Shown one piece after another: positions 1-7,061 of a DNA stretch of 47,519 nt. The stretch comes from an uncultured Duncaniella sp. (GTDB taxonomy: Bacteria > Bacteroidota > Bacteroidia > Bacteroidales > Muribaculaceae). The notes below the pieces were generated by a model. That model ran no database searches. It had not been told where the DNA came from and saw only the letters and a program-made list of their open reading frames with translations. How positions within the stretch are numbered: position 1 is the stretch's first letter; every line of letters starts with the position of its first letter. The translations under genes were made by a program, and so were the position numbers. Where the stretch lies: the NCBI GenBank assembly GCA_910586305.1, contig CAJUGS010000026.1, forward strand, positions 1-47,519, in the 5' to 3' direction.

Positions 1-167
1 CGGACACGAGCCACCTTACGCATAGCCGAGTTAGGCTTTTTGGGGGTGGTGGTGTAGACGCGCACACACACGCCGCGACGCTGGGGGCATGAGTCAAGCG
101 CAGGTGATTTGCTCTTGTCCTCAAGAGCTACTCGTCCTTTTCTTACTAATTGCTGAATAGTAGGCAT
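1..167 (-). CDS. rpsL: 30S ribosomal protein S12, N-terminal part (cut by window edge)
   Basis: The first 55 codons of ribosomal protein S12 read leftward from the ATG at 167 and leave the window at base 1. The translation begins MPTIQQLVRKGR and continues through CPQRRGVCVRVYTTTPKKPN, the highly conserved S12 N-terminus. S12 sits at the decoding centre of the small subunit and is the classical target of streptomycin-resistance mutations. In most bacteria rpsL leads an operon with rpsG and fusA, which would lie outside this window. A consensus Bacteroidota promoter lies about 200 bases upstream of the start (374-405), so the mRNA has a long leader. The identity is secure; only the truncation limits the description. 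Confidence 0.97.
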   Translation of the reverse strand, partial: MPTIQQLVRKGRVALEDKSKSPALDSCPQRRGVCVRVYTTTPKKPNSAMRKVARV

Positions 168-373
168 CTTAGTTTCTTGTTTTTGACTTTATTTTGTGAT
201 TAGATGTATTCTTTCTGAACTTTCGGGCACTTCCGCAGGTTGATTCTATGTGCGCATCCGGACAATCCCGGCAAGTGAGAAACCCCACTCTATACACATA
301 CAATACGCCCCGACACAGCTATCTCTCAACGATTTAGCTCAGTCGTGACGGCGGTTCACCCGCAAAAGCGTTG

Positions 374-405
374 CAAAATTACAACTTATTTTCCTAACTA
401 CCAAA
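374..405 (-). promoter_or_regulatory. Promoter of the rpsL operon
   Basis: On the minus strand a TTTG box (405-402) is followed after exactly 20 bases by TAATTTTG (381-374). This matches the Bacteroidota primary sigma factor consensus of TTTG, 19-21 bp, TAnnTTTG. Transcription should start near 367, giving a leader of about 200 nt before rpsL. Confidence 0.8.
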
Positions 406-534
406 CATTTCCGCCGGAATTTTTCGCACTATTTTTCACACCCCTCACCCACCCTTTCCATACGCAATCACGGCCGATTCCATGCCATCACAATTTTTTT
501 TGTGAAAAATTCACTTCGCATGAAATAATTTACT

Positions 535-542
535 TATCTTTG
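535..542 (+). promoter_or_regulatory. Minus-7-type box upstream of the nuclease operon
   Basis: TATCTTTG matches the TAnnTTTG minus-7 consensus of Bacteroidota. No TTTG lies at the expected 19-21 bp upstream; the nearest resemblance is TTCA at 510-513 with a 21 bp spacer. It is the best promoter candidate for the rightward run that starts at 638 and would give a leader of about 90 nt. Confidence 0.5.
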
Positions 543-637
543 GACTCGGCAATAATTGCGCGTATGCGATCGCGCTGATGCAACCGTCTACAATCTTCTG
601 GTTTTAATCGTATTACTTACCTTTAATCCTTCCGTTT

Positions 638-1693
638 ATGATCAGGAAGCTACTTCCGGCCTTACTGGCTCTACTCACAGCCTTAGGAATGTCCGCTCAA
701 GGCAGCGGGCAGTCCGACTCAAAAAAGCAGTTTCTCGTCTATGGTGTAGCGTTCTACAACCTCGAGAACCTCTTTGACACCATCAACAACAACGGCAAAT
801 ATGACCTTGAGTTCTCCCCTTCCGGACAGAGACAATGGAACGGGGAAAAATACTGGAGCAAAATCAACAACCTCGCCCGCTGCATAAGCGAGATGAAGAC
901 CAAGACCACCCCCGGCGGACCGGCCATAATAGGCGTGTCGGAGATTGAGAACAAAAGCGTGCTCGACGACCTGGTGAAAGCCGAGGCCATCAGACGCTGG
1001 CATCTCCAGGTGGTCCACCACGACTCCCCCGACCGTCGCGGAGTCGATGTGGGTCTCCTCTACAACCCGCGTATGTTCCGTGTGCTCGACGTCACCAACC
1101 ACACTCTCGTCATCAAAGGCAACGAGAACTTCCGCACCCGCGACCAGATGTGTGTCACCGGCATCCTCGGCGGCGACACCCTGAGCGTCATTGTCAACCA
1201 CTGGCCATCACGTCTGGGCGGACAAGAGCAGTCGTCCTACCTGCGCGAGGCGGCAGCCGACCTGTCCAAACATATTGCCGACTCTCTCTGGGCCATACGT
1301 CCCGGCCAGGGCGTCATTGTTATGGGCGACCTCAACGACGACCCCATGGATCGGTCCTGCGCCGTCAACCTCGGAGCCAAGCGCGATGAAAAAGACGTGG
1401 AAGCACATGGCTTTTTCAACCCCTGGTGGAAAATGCTCGACAAAGGCATAGGCACACTCGCCTACAAGAGCCAGTGGAACCTCTTCGACCAGATCATTGT
1501 ATCAGGCACACTGTTGAAACGCAATTCCAAAGGCCTCTACTACTGGAAATCGCAGGTCAACAACTTCGACTTCCTCATCGACAAGCAGGGCAACCGCCAA
1601 GGCTATCCCCTACGCACATTCTCCGCCGGCCAGTGGCTCAACGGATACTCCGACCACTTCCCCACCGAAATTTTCCTCATTAAAGAGAAATGA
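638..1693 (+). CDS. Secreted endonuclease/exonuclease/phosphatase family protein
   Basis: This 351-residue protein starts with a signal peptide (charged MIRK, hydrophobic stretch, likely cut after SAQ near residue 21), so it works outside the cytoplasm. The EEP-fold landmarks are all present and in order: FYNLENLFD (about 39-47), SEIEN with the metal-binding Glu (about 101-105), VNHWPSR with a catalytic His (about 185-191), GDLND (about 229-233) and the terminal SDHFP (about 338-342). EEP enzymes hydrolyse phosphodiesters or phosphomonoesters and include DNases, RNases and lipid phosphatases; the substrate cannot be read from the motifs. It is the first gene of a run leading to a TonB receptor and two surface-type lipoproteins, and the next start is 9 bases away. 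I favour a nuclease that works with that uptake apparatus, which is inference. Confidence 0.88.
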   Translation: MIRKLLPALLALLTALGMSAQGSGQSDSKKQFLVYGVAFYNLENLFDTINNNGKYDLEFSPSGQRQWNGEKYWSKINNLARCISEMKTKTTPGGPAIIGVSEIENKSVLDDLVKAEAIRRWHLQVVHHDSPDRRGVDVGLLYNPRMFRVLDVTNHTLVIKGNENFRTRDQMCVTGILGGDTLSVIVNHWPSRLGGQEQSSYLREAAADLSKHIADSLWAIRPGQGVIVMGDLNDDPMDRSCAVNLGAKRDEKDVEAHGFFNPWWKMLDKGIGTLAYKSQWNLFDQIIVSGTLLKRNSKGLYYWKSQVNNFDFLIDKQGNRQGYPLRTFSAGQWLNGYSDHFPTEIFLIKEK

Positions 1694-1702
1694 CCTCAGA
1701 AC

Positions 1703-2347
1703 ATGGCCGATAAAACCCAACAACCGTATGTAATCACCGTGGGCCGACAGTTCGGCAGCGGAGGCCGCGAACTCGGCAAGGCTCTCGCCGAGAAGCTCGG
1801 AATAAACTACTACGACAAAGAGCTCCTCATCGAAGCCGCCAAAAAGGCCGGAGTCAACCCCGAATTCTTCGAGGCTCGCGACGAGCGGTTCCCCACATTC
1901 CTCCACGGACTCTTCTCATTCTCCATGGGAGTAACCCCAATGTGCTACTACACCGGATCAGGCTCCATCACCGATGACGGGCTATACAAAGCCATCAGCG
2001 ACTTCCTCCTGTCCGAGGCCGAGAAAAAATCGTTTGTCGTGGTAGGACGCAGTGCCGATTACATCCTGCGCCACCATCCACGCGTAGCCAACATATTTGT
2101 CCACGCCCCAATCGAAGAATGCGTGAAGCGCATCACAGCCCGAGCCGACGCCATATCCCCCGAGAAAGCCGAAGCAATGGCACGCAAGACCAACAAATGG
2201 CGCGCCGACTACTACAATTTCTTCACCGATAAAGAATGGGGCCACGCCACAAGCTACGACCTCACCATCGACAGCTCGCTCCTGCCCATGGCAGACAACG
2301 CAGCCATCGTCATCGACTTCCTGCGCCGACGAGGCTTTATTAACTAA
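1703..2347 (+). CDS. Cytidylate kinase-like family protein
   Basis: A 214-residue cytoplasmic protein without signal peptide or membrane segment. Near the N-terminus it has ITVGRQFGSGGRELGKALA, a P-loop of the GSGGRELG type, followed by GINYYDKELL, the hallmark start of the cytidylate-kinase-like family (related to Cmk, but without the usual Cmk annotation in this phylum). Later VVGRSADYIL and VFVHAPIEECVKRI-like segments match the LID and base-recognition regions of nucleoside monophosphate kinases. It starts 9 bases after the secreted phosphodiesterase and 28 bases before the TonB receptor, so it is very probably co-transcribed with them. A nucleotide-salvage role for imported nucleotides fits the context; phosphoryl acceptor specificity is unknown. 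Confidence 0.82.
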   Translation: MADKTQQPYVITVGRQFGSGGRELGKALAEKLGINYYDKELLIEAAKKAGVNPEFFEARDERFPTFLHGLFSFSMGVTPMCYYTGSGSITDDGLYKAISDFLLSEAEKKSFVVVGRSADYILRHHPRVANIFVHAPIEECVKRITARADAISPEKAEAMARKTNKWRADYYNFFTDKEWGHATSYDLTIDSSLLPMADNAAIVIDFLRRRGFIN

Positions 2348-2375
2348 AAACAAAACATTTTCCAGTTAAAATTTT

Positions 2376-5129
2376 ATGCGACTCAAACTGTTTTTACTAT
2401 TGCTCCTGGCAGCCACACTCCCCTCTCTGGCCCAGAAGACAGGTATCACCGGCACCGTCGTCGACTCAGACACGGGCTCGCCTGTAGCCGGAGCAACCGT
2501 CATTCTCGACAATCAAGGCCTCAGCGTCACCACCGATGCCACCGGCAGTTTCAGCATCTCCAACGCCAATCCCGGGCGGGAAATGGTGACGGTAATCGCC
2601 TATGGCTACAACGACCTCATGCTCGATGTCGACATAGCCGCAGGCCTCATCGACAACCTCGGCTACGTCAAACTCCTTAACAACGACCTCAACACCACAT
2701 TCTACGAAGAACAGAACGCCATGCTCTTCGACCAGGCAGTGCTGGAAGACGAGGAGGGAAACGCCCAGACCATTGCGGCTCTGACCGGAGCTTCGGACGA
2801 CATCTACTACAACTCCGCCTCATACGACTTCCAGCCAATGCGCTTCAGAGTGAGAGGATATGACTCCAAATACACCCAGACCTACATCAACGGCATCTCC
2901 TTCAACGACCTTGCCCGCGGACGCTTCAATTACTCCACCCTCGGAGGCATGAACCGCGCCTTCCGCGACAAGACCACTACACTCGGAGCAGGGGCGGCCT
3001 CGTTTGGCTTCGGCGACATCGGCGGCGCAACCGACATCAACACCACAGCCTCACACTACGCACCCGGCTTCAACGGCTCAGTAGCATTCACAAATTCCAA
3101 CTACCTCATGCGCGCCATGGCCCAGTACTCATCCGGACTCAACAAGCACGGATGGGCCTACTCATTCTCGGCCATCGGAAGATATGCCAAGGAAGGAGTC
3201 ATCGAAGGAACATTCTACAACTCCTTCGGACTCTTCGCATCCATCGAAAAGGTCTTCAACCAGAAACACTCCATCAACCTCACCGCGTGGGGCGCACCAA
3301 CACAGAGAGCCTCCAACTCGGCCACATTCCTTGAAGCCTACCGTCTCGCCGACAACAACCTCTACAACCCCAACTGGGGCTATCAGGACGGAAAGAAACG
3401 CGCGGCCCGCATCGTGGAGACATTCGACCCCACAGCAGTGCTCAACTGGATATGGAAACCATCGGCCAACACATCGCTGAACACAGGCGTGGCCTTCCGT
3501 TCCGTCCACTACTCCACATCGAGCATCAACTGGTTTGACGGTCCCGACCCACGCCCCGACTATTATCGCTATCTGCCCAGCTTCTACGCCGACGACCCCG
3601 AGGCCTACGAACTATACACCGACCTGTGGAAAAACGACAAAAGCTTCCGCCAGATCAACTGGGACGCAATGTACCAGGCCAACTACCTCAACACTATCTA
3701 CGGACGTCGCGGCAATCCCGACAACCACGCCTCGAGCTACATTCTCGACAACCGCCACTCCGATCAGAAGAACTGGGTCTTCAACTCCCTGCTCAACCAC
3801 CGCCTCAACGACCACATGACCCTCCAGGCAGGTGTGAGCGTCAACTACACCCGCGCCCACTACTACAAGACCATCCGCGACCTGCTCGGAGGCGAATACT
3901 GGATCGACGTCAACAAATATTCCGAACGTGACTTCCCCGACAATCCCGACATTCTCCAGAGCGACCTTCGCCACCCCAACCGCAAGGTCTACAAGGGCGA
4001 CACATTCGACTACGACTACTACATCAACGCCATCCAGGCCACCGCGTGGCTCCAGAACATGATAACCCTTCCGCAATGGGACATCAACTACGGACTCAAG
4101 ATAGGCTACACCCAGTTCCAGCGCGACGGCAAGATGCAGTCGGGCCTCGACCCCGACAACTCTCTCGGCAAAGGCTCCACCCACAGGTTTGACACCGGAG
4201 CACTCAAAGCCGGAGCCACCTACAAAATCGACGGACGCAACTTCATCACCGCCCACGCCTCCTATGGCACACAGGCTCCCCTCTTCGAGTATGCCTACAT
4301 CTCGCCACGTTACCGCGAGAAGGCCATCGACGGACTCACCAACGAGCGCATAGCCTCGTTTGACCTCTCCTACACATGGAACTACCGCCGCTTCCGCGGA
4401 GCCATCACCGGTTTCTGGACCGAAATGATGGACCAGACAGAGCGCTCATCCTTCTACGACGAGCAATACACCACGTTCATGAACTACGTGCTCCGTGGAG
4501 TTCACACACGCTACCGCGGCATCGAGCTCGGCCTGGCCTACAAGATCACCCCCTCCATCACCGTGAGCGCAGCCGGAACAGTGGCACGCTACCAGTATGT
4601 CAACAACCCCATGGGCACACGCTCCTACGAAAACGGACTGCGCGAGGATATGACACAGCAGGTATTCCTCAAGAACTACTATCTCGGAGGCACACCGCAG
4701 ACAGCCGCAAACATCGGCATCGACTGGGCCGCTCCCAAGCAGTGGTTCTTCAACGTCAACGCCTCGTGGATGGGCGACGCCTACGTCAACCTCTCACCTA
4801 TCCGCCACGAAGCACTCCCCGACCTGTGGGAAAAATACCCCAATGCAGGCGAGCTCGAATCGGCCATGGAATCGATAGCACAGCAGGACAAGCTCAACGA
4901 CGCCTTCGTGCTCAATGCATCCGTAGGCAAAATCGTCTACATTAACCGCAAAGTGTCGATGAACTTCAACCTCAACGTCGACAACATCCTCAACAACCGC
5001 AAAATCCAGACCTACGCCTACCAGCAGGGCCGATTTGACTACACCAACTACGACGCACAGAAGTATCCCAACAAATACTTCTACGCCCAGGGCATCAAAG
5101 TCTATTTCAACGTGGGAATCCGCTTCTGA
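2376..5129 (+). CDS. TonB-dependent outer-membrane receptor with carboxypeptidase-like N-terminal domain
   Basis: A 917-residue TonB-dependent receptor. A signal peptide (MRLKLFLLLLLAATLPSLAQ) is followed by a carboxypeptidase-regulatory-like beta domain (about 23-100, GTVVDSDTGSPVAGATVIL), a plug domain (about 110-230, with RFRVRGYDSKYTQTYING and a GGATDINT plug end), and a long barrel rich in alternating aromatic residues. The chain ends in YFNVGIRF, a typical C-terminal aromatic beta-signal for BAM insertion. It is not a classic SusC: there is no neighbouring SusD. Instead two DUF5689-type lipoproteins follow, at 5169 and 7062. It should import a ligand delivered by those surface proteins, driven by TonB and the proton motive force. 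The ligand is not evident from sequence; the neighbouring nuclease and kinase suggest nucleic-acid products. Confidence 0.9.
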   Translation: MRLKLFLLLLLAATLPSLAQKTGITGTVVDSDTGSPVAGATVILDNQGLSVTTDATGSFSISNANPGREMVTVIAYGYNDLMLDVDIAAGLIDNLGYVKLLNNDLNTTFYEEQNAMLFDQAVLEDEEGNAQTIAALTGASDDIYYNSASYDFQPMRFRVRGYDSKYTQTYINGISFNDLARGRFNYSTLGGMNRAFRDKTTTLGAGAASFGFGDIGGATDINTTASHYAPGFNGSVAFTNSNYLMRAMAQYSSGLNKHGWAYSFSAIGRYAKEGVIEGTFYNSFGLFASIEKVFNQKHSINLTAWGAPTQRASNSATFLEAYRLADNNLYNPNWGYQDGKKRAARIVETFDPTAVLNWIWKPSANTSLNTGVAFRSVHYSTSSINWFDGPDPRPDYYRYLPSFYADDPEAYELYTDLWKNDKSFRQINWDAMYQANYLNTIYGRRGNPDNHASSYILDNRHSDQKNWVFNSLLNHRLNDHMTLQAGVSVNYTRAHYYKTIRDLLGGEYWIDVNKYSERDFPDNPDILQSDLRHPNRKVYKGDTFDYDYYINAIQATAWLQNMITLPQWDINYGLKIGYTQFQRDGKMQSGLDPDNSLGKGSTHRFDTGALKAGATYKIDGRNFITAHASYGTQAPLFEYAYISPRYREKAIDGLTNERIASFDLSYTWNYRRFRGAITGFWTEMMDQTERSSFYDEQYTTFMNYVLRGVHTRYRGIELGLAYKITPSITVSAAGTVARYQYVNNPMGTRSYENGLREDMTQQVFLKNYYLGGTPQTAANIGIDWAAPKQWFFNVNASWMGDAYVNLSPIRHEALPDLWEKYPNAGELESAMESIAQQDKLNDAFVLNASVGKIVYINRKVSMNFNLNVDNILNNRKIQTYAYQQGRFDYTNYDAQKYPNKYFYAQGIKVYFNVGIRF

Positions 5130-5168
5130 TCCACCCCAATTATCCAATACACAAAGACATATCACGAT

Positions 5169-7049
5169 ATGAAACTCCATAACTACCTCTTCGCACTCGC
5201 CACCGTGGCCGTCACCGGAGCCATGGCAAGTTGCGACGACGACTTCGAGCGCCCACCGGTAATCATCCCGGAGGCCACATATGAGGCAAACACAGCCATC
5301 GCCGAATTCAAGGAAGCCTACTGGCAATACTCCACCGGCGACGCATTCAGCCAGATTCCTGTCAATGCCGAAGGCGACAGCATCATCATCGGCGGCTACA
5401 TCGTATCCTCCGACACCACCGGCAATATGTTCAAACAGATAGTGGTGCAGGACGAGAGCGCCGCCATCCTGATCGGTGTCAACGCTTCCGGACTCAACGA
5501 AGGCCGATACAAGATGGGTGAGGAAATCAGAGTAAACCTCACCGGACTCTATGTCGGAAACTACAACGGACTCATGCAGATCGGTATGCCCTACGATGGC
5601 AAGATAGGCCGCATTGACGAGGACATCATGAATCTCCACGCCCAGGTAAACGGACTGCCCGACATGGAGAAGGTGGAGCAGCTCGTCAGCGTACTCTCAA
5701 TCCCCGAAATCGCATCAAAGAAAGACGACAAGGCCACACTCATCAAATACCAGAGCGCGCTCGTGCGCTTCGAAGACGTGACCTTCAAAGGTGGCGGACA
5801 ACTGCTCTGGAGCGACAATCCCGGCGGACAATACTACACCACACGCCAGCTCGAGGGACCGGAAGGCAAGTGGATAGCAGTCAACACCTCCAACCGTTGC
5901 ACATTCGCCGACAACGTCCTCCCTGCCGGAACAGGCACTGTGACATCAATTCTCAGCTACTTCAAGGGCGACTGGCAGCTCGTGGTGTGCAACCCCCGTG
6001 CCGACTGCGTAGGCTTCACATTCCCCGAACCGGCTCCGGTAATCTTCAAGGAGACATTCTCCGGAAGCATCGGCGAATTCACCATCGACAACGTGAAAGC
6101 ACCCGCCGGATTCACATCAATATGGCAGTTTGACTCGAAATACGGATGCGTGGTGGCCACAGGATATGACCGCAACAATTCCGCCAACTACGACACCGAC
6201 TCCTATCTGATCTCCCCAGTCATCGACCTCACAGCCGAGGAGAGCGCATACATCTGCTTCGACCATGCAGTCAACTACTTCAGCTCACTCACAGTAGCCA
6301 AAGAGCAGACATCGCTCATGGTGCGCGAGGCAGGCACCACCGAGTGGACACGCCTTGCCATCCCCGTCTACGGCGACAATGCCGGATTCACATTCGTCAA
6401 CTCAGGCGACATCAATCTCAAAGCCTACTGCGGCAAGAAAATCGAAGTGGCGTTCCGCTACACATCCACAACAGCCAAAGCCGGCACATGGGAAGTGAAG
6501 AACGTAATCGTCAAACCCACCGGCGAGGAAACTCCCACCCAGCCTGAGACACCCGGCGACAAGCCCGGCGACGAAACAGTGTTCAGCGAAAGCTTCTCGG
6601 CAGGACAAGGAGCATTCACAATCGAGAACGTTGTCATGGGCGACGGACTCACATTTGTCTGGAACTTCGACGAACGCTACGCCTGCATGAAGGCCTCGGC
6701 GTTCATCAACCAGGCCTACGATGCCGACTCCTACCTCATCTCTCCCGAGATTGACCTCGCCGGGACAACAGCACCGGTGCTCACATTCGAACACGCCGTC
6801 AACAAGTTTGCCTCCGTAGATGCCGCCAAGTCGCAGATCACACTCAACATACGCGAAGCAGGCACCAAGGACTGGACACCCGTCAACATCCCCGACTACG
6901 GCACCAACACAAGCTGGGCCTTCTTCAATGCGGGCGACATCTCTCTCGCGGCCTACGCAGGAAAGAAAATCCAGATAGCCTTCCGCTACACCTCCACCAC
7001 AGCCGGTGGCGGCACATGGGAAGTGAAGAACGTCTCCATCAAAAAGTAA
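5169..7049 (+). CDS. Surface lipoprotein with DUF5689-like and two choice-of-anchor J-like domains
   Basis: A 626-residue lipoprotein. The signal ends at Cys22 and is followed directly by DDDFE; acidic residues next to the lipid-bearing Cys are the known export signal for surface exposure in Bacteroidota. Residues about 40-285 match the DUF5689 pattern, an OB-fold-like beta domain (IIGGYIVSSDTTGNMFKQI, VVQDESAAILIGVN, RVNLTGLYVGNYNGLMQIG). Two copies of a jelly-roll domain of the choice-of-anchor J type follow at about 291-455 and 469-626; each starts ETFSG/ESFSAGQGAFTI and ends FRYTSTTA.xGTWEVKNV. A PTQPETPGDKPGDE linker separates them. It lies 39 bases after the TonB receptor and 12 bases before a second DUF5689 lipoprotein. 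It probably binds ligand at the cell surface for the receptor. Domain names are from memory of the families. Confidence 0.83.
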   Translation: MKLHNYLFALATVAVTGAMASCDDDFERPPVIIPEATYEANTAIAEFKEAYWQYSTGDAFSQIPVNAEGDSIIIGGYIVSSDTTGNMFKQIVVQDESAAILIGVNASGLNEGRYKMGEEIRVNLTGLYVGNYNGLMQIGMPYDGKIGRIDEDIMNLHAQVNGLPDMEKVEQLVSVLSIPEIASKKDDKATLIKYQSALVRFEDVTFKGGGQLLWSDNPGGQYYTTRQLEGPEGKWIAVNTSNRCTFADNVLPAGTGTVTSILSYFKGDWQLVVCNPRADCVGFTFPEPAPVIFKETFSGSIGEFTIDNVKAPAGFTSIWQFDSKYGCVVATGYDRNNSANYDTDSYLISPVIDLTAEESAYICFDHAVNYFSSLTVAKEQTSLMVREAGTTEWTRLAIPVYGDNAGFTFVNSGDINLKAYCGKKIEVAFRYTSTTAKAGTWEVKNVIVKPTGEETPTQPETPGDKPGDETVFSESFSAGQGAFTIENVVMGDGLTFVWNFDERYACMKASAFINQAYDADSYLISPEIDLAGTTAPVLTFEHAVNKFASVDAAKSQITLNIREAGTKDWTPVNIPDYGTNTSWAFFNAGDISLAAYAGKKIQIAFRYTSTTAGGGTWEVKNVSIKK

Positions 7050-7061
7050 AGAATCCACAAC

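Larger units (their letters stand above)
168..637. other. Intergenic region between divergent rpsL and nuclease genes
   Basis: These 470 bases hold no convincing gene. Bases 168-373 would be the rpsL 5' leader, which on the minus strand contains a GC-rich segment (about 250-290) able to form short hairpins such as CCGG-N6-CCGG. The rpsL promoter follows at 374-405. Bases 406-534 are AT-rich. A minus-7-type box facing right lies at 535-542. The open frame at 345-578 has no recognisable protein character and I do not count it as a gene. Confidence 0.6.

Noticed and set aside
345..578. Open frame of 77 codons in the rpsL/nuclease intergenic region
   Set aside because: It overlaps the rpsL promoter on the other strand, is rich in His, Pro, Phe and Thr with no recognisable pattern, and has no promoter of its own.
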